Source: Paramacrobiotus richtersi
Taxonomy: Eukaryota; Tardigrada; Eutardigrada; Parachela; Macrobiotidae
Direction of reading: 5' to 3'
DNA length: 25,984 nucleotides
Assembly: GCA_034698045.1 (NCBI GenBank)
Contig: JAQGAU010000589.1
Span: forward strand, 1-25,984
Position 1 is the stretch's first letter, and the number at the start of each line of letters is the position of its first letter. This document shows positions 19,585-25,984 of this stretch, in pieces. Both the position numbers and the translations under genes were made by a program. The notes beneath the pieces are model-generated. The model saw only the letters and a list, made by a program, of their open reading frames with translations. It did not search any database and was not told where the DNA came from.

Positions 19585-20874
19585 TTATAGTCAAGTTACA
19601 AACTGCTTGGTTTTTCATTTTATGTCAAATATAAAAAACAAACAGCAGCACGCACGCAACGCAGCGACATCGATAATTATATTGGCTATAGAGTTCTTGC
19701 GAAGTATATATCGCTTCGTGAAAACATATCAAATTAACATTTTTACGAATTGTACGAGTACAAATACAGACCGAGTCTCTTGCTGCGCTCTTTGTCCGTG
19801 ATTTGTTTTGTCTATTAAGAAAGCGTTTCTGCTCCAGACTAATCGTAAAATAATTATCACGGGTACATTTCCAAAGAAAGTTAATCGACAGTGAACGAAT
19901 TAACGTTCGAGTCGGCGAGTCGAGCGCAGTTCTAAAACTAATCGTAAGGATCTGGTCGTCGTCGTAGAGAAGTGTCTCGAACTCTCGAATTACGGAAAAA
20001 TCTGGTGCAAAAATCAAATCCAAATCTGCTGCATATGTGAAACTGATACGTACGGATAAAATCATTTCTTTGCAAGATTTTTAGCACTTTAAAGCACTAG
20101 CATAAATGCCCAGTGCGTACTAGATGCACGGGATTCCCGTCGCACGAAATTGTCTCAAAGAACGGATTTCTTCAAATATTTAATGGAAATCGATTCGCAG
20201 TTAGTGCCGAATCCCCAATGGCAACTCACTTTTAAAACGTTTGATGCAGTTTGTTATGTCCGAGTACATGTAATGGACGTCCACTTTCTAAGGCTAATTA
20301 TCGCACTGAAGAACTTAAAGCTCACATTCCTCATCGAGATAAATCTCAACTGAAAGACTGACAATTGGTAAATGTTCGGTAATCCCAATTATGTCATCGT
20401 GGTAAGCCAGTATAAGCCTACGCGAAAGACTTCATATCCCGTACTCACGTCCGTATTAGGTCAGTTTACGTTCACTGCGTTTGAACACTTCTTCCCTTTC
20501 TATTTTCATTTCCGTAGTAACTGTCTTTCTTTCCGTCGTAGCTCTTTTTAGTTCCGTTAATTGTAACTATTGTCATTTCCTTTTTTACTGGAAATCATGG
20601 ACAAAATAAGGCCGCGCGCTTCTTTGAACAAATGATTTTACGCTAATATTCGTCATTTTAATTTCCTGTTCTGTCTTAATTGACAACAGCCCCAAACAAC
20701 CCAGATGTGTGAACTATGTGCTAGTTAAAGGCGGCTGTTGCACATTTGATCTTCGAGTCTTGCGATCGAATTTCCCGTAAACTAACCAGCTGCTTTGTCT
20801 CTCCTATACAATACTTGGAAAACGGTTTTTACAAATTTAAACTTGGAAAACTGTTCCTATTTAACTAGCAAATA
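19585..20874. repeat. 5' flank of the decayed GPCR copy (unit 2), with a unit-specific insertion
   Basis: Colinear with 17150-17990: AAACTGCTTGGTTTTTCATT, GCACGGGATTCCCGTCG, TCATCGAGATAAAT, TTTTCATTTCCGTAGTAACT and CCAGATGTGTGAACTATGTG. About 300 extra bases lie between 19640 and 20065 compared with unit 1. They contain a minus-strand frame of 146 residues (19625-20065, ...FETLLYDDDQILTISFR...), rich in Arg, Ser and Thr and unrecognised. Confidence 0.65.
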
Positions 20875-21675
20875 ATAGATGAGAACAAAAACTGGACTGC
20901 AAGCGTAAACGTGAGCGGAATTCCAGTGTGGCCGAAAATCGCTTTTGTCGGTCCCATGACTCCGATGGGCCCCATCCTTGGAGTCAGAATTTTCATCGCA
21001 GTTTTCGCATTTTTCGAATGCTTCACTACTGATCACCCATATGATCAAACCAGCCTACGTCAACCACTTTACCATCTACTTACTATTTCTGTACATCGCT
21101 AATATAACACGATTTATCTCGTCGGAGCATCACCATACATTTTTCTCACCGAAGTTTACCACGTCGACATCAGTTCGTTTGGTGTGACAAATTGCATGCT
21201 ATTTGGTTATTTCCGTTACGTAATCAGTTTGATCCCGGTTGTGGGGCATTTGCTGATTGCAGTCAACCGGCTCTGGGCAGTCCAGTTCCCACATAATTAC
21301 CGCGTCTATCATACAAAAAGAGTTGCTTGGTTGATTTGCTCAGGAGCGGCTCTTTACGTGCACGTCTTTAAAATGCCTCCGTTCCTTCTTTATGAACCAT
21401 TATCGTATCAAACAACTTCGACACCTCCTCACATGTGCACCAAACGTCCTCTTCTGACTGGATTTTCCTACTGGTCCCGTGTGGACAGCTTCTTGAACCG
21501 CTTTGCGCCAATTTTCGCTATATATAATTTTGATTTATGTTTATTTGATAATTAAACGGTTTCGGAAGAGGAAAAAGGTAGCCATTGTTGTTGGCAATCT
21601 GACTAACCCACCCAAATCTGCGACAAATGATACTGATGGTACTGGGAATATTCCGCGAGTACCTGATAGGGTAGC
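20875..21675 (+). pseudogene. decayed and truncated GPCR copy
   Basis: Third member of the family of the receptor at 17993. The start codon is ATA (20875-20877) where the others have ATG. Pieces of helices 1 to 5 are readable in shifting frames: frame 1 to about 21010, frame 2 through FTIYLLFLYIAN, frame 1 again through CMLFGYF to FLNRFAP, then frame 2 after CGCTATATATAATT near 21520, where a TATA insertion sits. An 18-bp in-frame addition gives an extra MTPMGP-like stretch before helix 1. Similarity ends at about 21675, in the third loop, so helices 6 and 7 are missing; no trace of them is found downstream. Confidence 0.85.
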
Positions 21676-22192
21676 AACACATCCCGCGTCTGCAGTCCGA
21701 TTTGCACAGCAGAACACTGAAACGATTACTTACAGAGGTTACTTATCATTAAATAGGTTAATTACATTAACTACGCTCAACAAGCTTCAGGGCTAGCTAA
21801 AAATGCGGGTAAATCAAGCTACGAATTTCTGCAGACGGATGATCGAAGCTTCGTGCAACAGTGTTCCTCGTTAATTCTGATTACACATCAAGCAAAGTGT
21901 TTTGCTGCCGAGTCATATTCTGCTAATAGGTGGAAATGTCAAAAAACATCATTATCGTCAACAAAGTCCGATTGGTAATTTGGTATCTCGCATTCCTAGT
22001 TGTGAAAAAATGAGAAGCACTACCGGAGCGAGCACTGTGATGTGCTGCATATCATTTCTATTTTTTCTAGTCAGACAGCTACAAAAATCCCCTGATTTTG
22101 CTGTTCACCAAATTATCTGCACTTGTATCGGTCCATCTGGATTCTGTAACCGTCTTGTAATCAGGCAAACGTTTTTGCTTTAGACGCAAACA
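21676..22192. other. intergenic between the GPCR relic and the second WAP cluster
   Basis: No gene is supported. A 93-residue frame (21902-22183) has a hydrophobic stretch but no domain, and its cysteines do not fit a WAP pattern. Confidence 0.4.
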
Positions 22193-22478
22193 ATGCGTTT
22201 CCGTTGCATACTGATATCTGCTATTTTATCGCTGGTATGTGGGGACATGTCGAACGCAGCAGTTGGCCAATGTCCAGCCGCAATCGATCGACCAATACAG
22301 CCCACGTTGACCCCCTTCGGGACCTAGACCGGTGATTTGTGGGATTTCCTTCGTTATTGCTGATAGCGGCCGAATGGACACTTGCGCTAACGATTCAGAA
22401 TGTTCAACGGGTCAAAAATGTTGTAAATACTGGAATTTGGACGGTTGCGGACCGATATGCCGTTCTGTGGTTTACTAA
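22193..22478 (+). pseudogene. WAP gene frameshifted in a C-run, subfamily B
   Basis: From ATG 22193 the frame encodes a signal peptide (ILISAILSLVCG core) and the first WAP cysteine (GQCPAAIDRP), then stops at TAG 22325-22327. In the +1 frame the rest of the domain is intact to TAA 22476-22478: VICG, DTC, SEC, the KCC pair, GCGP and ICRS. The switch lies in or just after the C-run at 22311-22315; one extra C would explain it. All eight WAP cysteines are present across the two frames and no other damage is seen. A recent loss, a polymorphism or a homopolymer sequencing error are all possible. Confidence 0.75.
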
Positions 22479-22939
22479 TCGCTAAAGATTCGTCTGTTGG
22501 TCCATTGTTTATTCCTTGTGTTTTGACTCGCGGGCATATGCTTGTGAATAATATTTACAGCTTGAGGATGCGTTTGTGCATATGGTACACCATGCAAGAC
22601 TCTTGTTTTGCTGACAGAATTACAACATATTTACCGTTTGCTGATTGCTTTTTCCGAGTACTTTGCGTGCAGTTTCCAGTTGCGGACATGAAAATGGTAG
22701 CGTATCCTATTTAAGCATGTTGCTGAGATTTAACGTACGGAAAACAAGGCAGACTGGCCTAAGCGACTATATAACTCATCTTGTTCGCTGCAGAACAACA
22801 CAGTACGAAACTTGAACCAATTCAGAGTTCTTTAGTACCGCAAAGTTCCAGTGTTGATTTGTATGCATTGCATGTACTGTATCGTGACCGTTTGTTACTC
22901 GTTAGAATAAATTTATTCTGGTAAATAACTGATTCCAAT
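22479..22939. other. intergenic; 5' region of the next WAP gene
   Basis: An 89-residue frame at 22445-22714 begins inside the broken WAP gene and has no domain. A perfect 16-bp palindrome, AGAATAAATTTATTCT, lies at 22904-22919 and includes an AATAAA that could end the preceding transcript. Confidence 0.4.
22768..22774 (+). promoter_or_regulatory. TATA box candidate (TATATAA)
   Basis: TATATAA about 170 bases before the presumed original ATG at 22940 and 190 before the usable ATG at 22964. Confidence 0.4.
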
Positions 22940-22963
22940 ATGCTCTGAAATTTTATTGTCCTT

Positions 22964-23203
22964 ATGTGCCTGACTGCTGTTTTTATGGCGGTTCTTGATC
23001 AAGCAGAATGTAGTTGCCCAGCGTTGGTCGATAAACCCAGAGCTCGCCCAGGTGCTGGACATGGCGGCATCGCATGCGGTACGGGATTCCGAATTCTCAA
23101 TGGGAAAAGGATTACGATATGCAAGGATGATTCCAGCTGCGGAAAGGGACAAAAGTGCTGTCAAGTGTGGAAAGATGATTTCTGCGGGCCGATCTGTCGA
23201 TGA
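22964..23203 (+). CDS. secreted WAP protein, subfamily B, with a damaged leader
   Basis: The protein is 79 residues from ATG 22964. The WAP domain is complete with eight cysteines: SC, AC, IC, SC, the KCC pair, FC and IC, ending CGPICR. An ATG at 22940 lies in the same frame eight codons upstream, but its third codon is TGA (22946-22948); the relatives have longer leaders, so this is probably the original start now followed by a nonsense codon. From 22964 the leader would be short (MCLTAVFMAVLDQAEC) yet still hydrophobic, so secretion is possible. The protein would be a protease-inhibitor or antimicrobial type. Splicing of the leader from another exon is an alternative. Confidence 0.65.
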   Translation: MCLTAVFMAVLDQAECSCPALVDKPRARPGAGHGGIACGTGFRILNGKRITICKDDSSCGKGQKCCQVWKDDFCGPICR

Positions 23204-23622
23204 ACTGCGTTATAATTATCTAGGGGAAAGAGATCGTGCTATGTTCATTTGTGCAGTCTCTCTGTCGATACAAATTGTAAGCTTGATTGTTGAATCAAAC
23301 TGCAATATTAACAAATTTGTGAGTTTCGTTGTATCAAATTGTATGGCGTCGTGTAGCTGTTTTGTTGTCTGTATGTTTCGTCAGATCCTATTGCGCAGCA
23401 AAACATTGAAAAAACATTACTACTAAAGTACCTGCATTCGTTTTGTTACATGCTTCTTAACTGATGCCAGAAATTGGACTGTCAGAAAAATCCGGAAAGT
23501 TCTTTGAATCTACATCAACAAGATCAACAACAAGATCCTTCTTTTTAACGCTAACAATGTTACCAACTGAATAGTTAGTGGGAAGCACGTACTTACTGTA
23601 CTCTTTTATTTTGCTGCTCGCA
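23204..23622. other. intergenic, no gene seen
   Basis: A 143-residue frame (22995-23426) overlaps the WAP gene in another phase and is a shadow. A short run of GATCAACAACAAGATC near 23520-23537 is simple repeat-like. No poly(A) hexamer is obvious. Confidence 0.35.
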
Positions 23623-23629
23623 TATATAA
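23623..23629 (+). promoter_or_regulatory. TATA box candidate (TATATAACGAT)
   Basis: About 100 bases before the ATG at 23728. The string ATATATAACGAT is identical to that upstream of the GPCR copy at 11254. Confidence 0.5.
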
Positions 23630-23727
23630 CGATTAGGAAAATGGCAGTCTGTATCGAATTTTATCTGACAGTCTGACACGCAGTCACTACATGCTATTTC
23701 TACCGGAAGATTTCCACGATATTCGCA

Positions 23728-24042
23728 ATGCATCGACACTTTATTGCCATCAGTATTTGCTTCGTTTTGGTGTTTGTGATCGCTGTCAACTGTCAGCCTG
23801 GAACATGGTCAAACAGAGCATGCCCACCAATGACTACTGCAAAACATCCCCTACCAGCGTGCGACGTGGCGCAGCTGAACAAGATAGGATACCGGACCGT
23901 CGACGGGAAACGTGAGCGTGTTTGTGACCGAAGGGATGATCCCAGATGCAAGGCGGACCAGCAGTGCTGTTATCCCTATCTCGGAGACAATTGTTGGGCC
24001 TCAATTTGCATGAAAGCCGTGATCTTCCCCAAGCTTCACTAG
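23728..24042 (+). CDS. secreted WAP-like protein, divergent
   Basis: The protein is 104 residues. Residues 1-22 form a strong signal peptide (FIAISICFVLVFVIAVNC core, cut around QPG). Eight cysteines follow in WAP order: AC, AC, VC, RC, the QCC pair, NC and IC. The spacing differs from its neighbours (RRDDPRCKADQQCC, then YPYLGDNCWASIC), and CGPVC is replaced by CWASIC. The tail MKAVIFPKLH is not seen in the others. It is probably a secreted inhibitor or antimicrobial-type protein diverged from the cluster. The start at 23728 (CGCAATGC) is the only one giving a leader. Confidence 0.75.
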   Translation: MHRHFIAISICFVLVFVIAVNCQPGTWSNRACPPMTTAKHPLPACDVAQLNKIGYRTVDGKRERVCDRRDDPRCKADQQCCYPYLGDNCWASICMKAVIFPKLH

Positions 24043-24679
24043 CCCTAGGAACTGGAAAGGTCGCCTTGTTTTTCAATGTCGCTGTTGTTTGTAGTGTTTT
24101 TCATAACGTCATCAGTGTGCACTGTATGTAAATAATCCTTTGCTACGTGCTCTACTGTTGCTGCATATGAAGTTTTATCCTGCGTTAGCGCTCACAATCA
24201 GTTTTTCGGTTTGTTTGCAGTTTTTTTTATTGCACTCACAATCAGGTTACCAGCATAAAGAATACGTTAGCGTATCGATGTTGTAACAAGCAGTGCACGA
24301 GAGCTCCATGTTTATCTCAACCAAGATCAGGCAAAATCATTGACAAAAATCTGTGCGGCTACATTTCGACGGGAATATTAATTTTCCGCTTATTTTCTTC
24401 TTTACCACGTTCGGTGCAATACGTAAATATCTCCAGCACTACAGGTATACGAAAACAACTCTTCAGTAGCATACCATCTCCAGTAGCATGCTATCTCCTC
24501 GATCGCCTACTCAAAATACTCACATGTCTACAACACCTGAAGCATCTCTACATCTGTTGCGTCACTTGCTGCGAACCCGTGTAATTTATATTTTTTATAA
24601 AACCTGCTTTGGTTGAAATCGGAGTTTGGTGTCAAATGTGAAAAGATGCGTTCCAACCACTTTTTTTGTATTACTTAAC
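24043..24679. other. intergenic, no gene seen
   Basis: Contains a short direct repeat, CAGTAGCATACCATCTC followed by CAGTAGCATGCTATCTC, near 24465-24497. Nothing else is supported. Confidence 0.4.
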
Positions 24680-24769
24680 GTTATCAATTTGTACGGGCTG
24701 GAGTTATGGGCCTCAATTTGCGGGCCAGTCTGCCGGGAACAGTATGCCCAGCATCCTAATGCTGTATAG
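24680..24769 (+). pseudogene. C-terminal relic of a WAP gene
   Basis: One frame reads LWASICGPVCREQYAQHPNA and ends at TAG 24767-24769. WASIC matches the gene at 23728, and CGPVCR matches the subfamily-B ending at 25350. The rest of the domain and the leader are not found upstream, so only the last cysteines survive. Because it combines endings of two neighbours it may come from unequal exchange; at this length that is only a suggestion. Confidence 0.6.
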
Positions 24770-25214
24770 TGGATTTTCGATTATGTCTTGGCTGTTTGAA
24801 AAGCAGTAAATAAGTACTAGCAAGGCGAGAACATCTGGACAAATTCTGGAAAATAACAAGAGAAAGTCGCAATGTCGCACGAATTGTTATGTGTTTTTGT
24901 ATTGAGCGATATGTACCGTACATCTGCGCTTGTGGCAATTGTGTGGGAAGTGTTTATGTGTCCGTTTCGCTGAAAATACGGCGAAGTACGGTATGTGTGG
25001 ACAACAATACCTCGTGCTGACATGACTGTGCATAATAAACTGAAAAACACTCGCAATCAAAAATCCGATTACAAATAAAGCAGTTTCATTTTGCGTAACT
25101 AGAACACCGATATCCCACTTGTTAGTGTACCTACTGTACGTAAAAGGCGGGATTCTAACCGAATATCTGATTCCAGCGTTGTACTAACACGATTCCCGAG
25201 TCGAGACGACAAAG
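24770..25214. other. intergenic, 5' region of the last WAP gene
   Basis: Only short minus-strand frames (60 and 79 residues) without a domain. No repeat or RNA gene was recognised. Confidence 0.4.
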
Positions 25215-25220
25215 TATAAA
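25215..25220 (+). promoter_or_regulatory. TATA box candidate (TATAAA)
   Basis: GTATAAAATCC lies 130-135 bases before the ATG at 25350, placed as expected for a short 5' leader of about 100 bases. Confidence 0.5.
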
Positions 25221-25349
25221 ATCCTGTAACGTTCAAAATTATCACGCTGTTTCTAAGATCAAGCGTACGAGACATTCGGTACTGTCAGTTTATCACTGGA
25301 TTCCCGATTCCTACTCATTTCATAGATTATTAATCAACTCGCGTCAAAT

Positions 25350-25631
25350 ATGGAACGAAACAGTATTTGGATGCTCTGTATTTTCGCTACGATGCTGACA
25401 GTGCCCGTCAGTGCGAGCAAAGGAAGCTGTCCGGACCCGGTTCCATTGCCGAAATTTCCTGCGCATGCTGGACATGGACCGGTCATTTGCGGAGGCGCGT
25501 TCGCGATTTTTCAGGGGAAAAAAGCTGCCACATGCAAAGGTGACAACGAATGCGGCGCGGGTCACAAATGTTGCCAGCCATACAATGATGCGGAAAACTG
25601 TGGACCAGTTTGTAGACGATCAGTGAAATGA
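25350..25631 (+). CDS. secreted single-domain WAP protein, subfamily B
   Basis: The protein is 93 residues from ATG 25350 (context AATATGG). Signal peptide at 1-22 (IWMLCIFATMLTVPVSA core, cut before SKGSCPDP). The WAP domain has eight cysteines: SC, IC, TC, EC, the KCC pair, NC and VC, with the subfamily-B features GHGPVICGG and NCGPVCRR. The domain is close to the gene at 22964 (GHGGIACG..., FCGPICR) and to the broken gene at 22193. Expected to be a secreted protease inhibitor or antimicrobial protein. With a TATA box, a clean leader and an AATAAA it is the best-preserved gene of this cluster. Confidence 0.88.
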   Translation: MERNSIWMLCIFATMLTVPVSASKGSCPDPVPLPKFPAHAGHGPVICGGAFAIFQGKKAATCKGDNECGAGHKCCQPYNDAENCGPVCRRSVK

Positions 25632-25862
25632 ACTGGGATTCGAATGATTATTGCGTAAGAATGTTTGTCATTTGTACTCTGCAGGCAGTTTTGAAGATTG
25701 CATACACGTCTTCCTCATTTGAATTGTCTTGGTTTGTCCTGACTGGGAAGGATTTCACAGTTTTCGGTGTATATTTTGTTGCACACAATTTAAAATAATT
25801 TCTTACGTTCTATAGAATGTTTCTCATACACTGAAGTATGTTGTTGCATATCTATTTGGAGT

Positions 25863-25868
25863 AATAAA
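25863..25868 (+). terminator. AATAAA polyadenylation signal
   Basis: GTAATAAATAAAGC lies about 230 bases after the stop of the WAP gene at 25350; the hexamer is repeated in overlapping form. It is the clearest poly(A) signal in the window. Confidence 0.6.
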
Positions 25869-25984
25869 TAAAGCTAACCGGTAAATAATTCTGACGGAAA
25901 TTATCCGAAGGGGAAACTCCGGCGGTTAATTCATAAAATCTAAGTTCCTGGAGCTGGTAGAGCGTGCTGTCTTCTACCTAAACA
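25869..25984. other. window end, no gene seen
   Basis: No frame of note. The last 40 bases contain AGCTGGTAGAGCG, which resembles a tRNA D-arm but lacks the rest of a tRNA fold within the window. Confidence 0.3.

Noticed and set aside
25945..25984. tRNA-like D-arm (AGCTGGTAGAGCG) at the window end
   Set aside because: The anticodon stem does not pair, the D-loop is too short and the rest of a tRNA is absent or beyond the window.
1..25984. CRISPR arrays, rRNA genes, riboswitches, bacterial promoters
   Set aside because: No regularly spaced repeats or conserved RNA cores were seen; the sequence looks like an animal nuclear genome.

Overview
The window looks like animal nuclear DNA. It is AT-rich, with short TATA-box promoters, AATAAA signals, long non-coding spacers and no bacterial-style operons. 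The proteins are rhodopsin-type GPCRs and small secreted WAP (four-disulfide core) proteins. A tardigrade is my best guess for the source, because the broken minus-strand F-box-like gene resembles, from memory, a large tardigrade multigene family. That assignment is inference and needs a database search.

Layout, left to right. At 1-3.0 kb there is no secure gene; the region holds a 690-bp foldback element (818-1507), a 42-bp perfect palindrome (2108-2149) and a patch of degenerate GGGACYAA repeats. At 3.0-5.6 kb lie the two ends of a broken minus-strand F-box-like gene. At 6.2-6.65 kb is an unidentified open frame with two in-frame stops. At 7.6-9.2 kb are two intact WAP genes. At 11.25-12.3 kb is a GPCR broken by a 4-bp duplication. 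At 13.9-15.0 kb an unrelated GPCR lies on the minus strand. At 16.7-21.7 kb there are two diverged copies of one duplicated unit: the first carries a WAP relic and the only intact GPCR of its family (17993-19036), the second a decayed and truncated GPCR copy. At 22.2-25.65 kb is a second WAP cluster: one copy frameshifted in a C-run, one with a stop eight codons before the usable ATG, two intact genes and one C-terminal relic.

The main theme is birth and death of genes by local duplication. WAP and GPCR genes seem to have been copied together with their flanks. Of three related GPCR copies one is intact, and of eight WAP copies four are clean, one has a damaged leader and three are broken. 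The WAP proteins should be secreted protease inhibitors or antimicrobial peptides. The GPCRs should be plasma-membrane receptors of unknown ligand. Any functional link between them is speculative.
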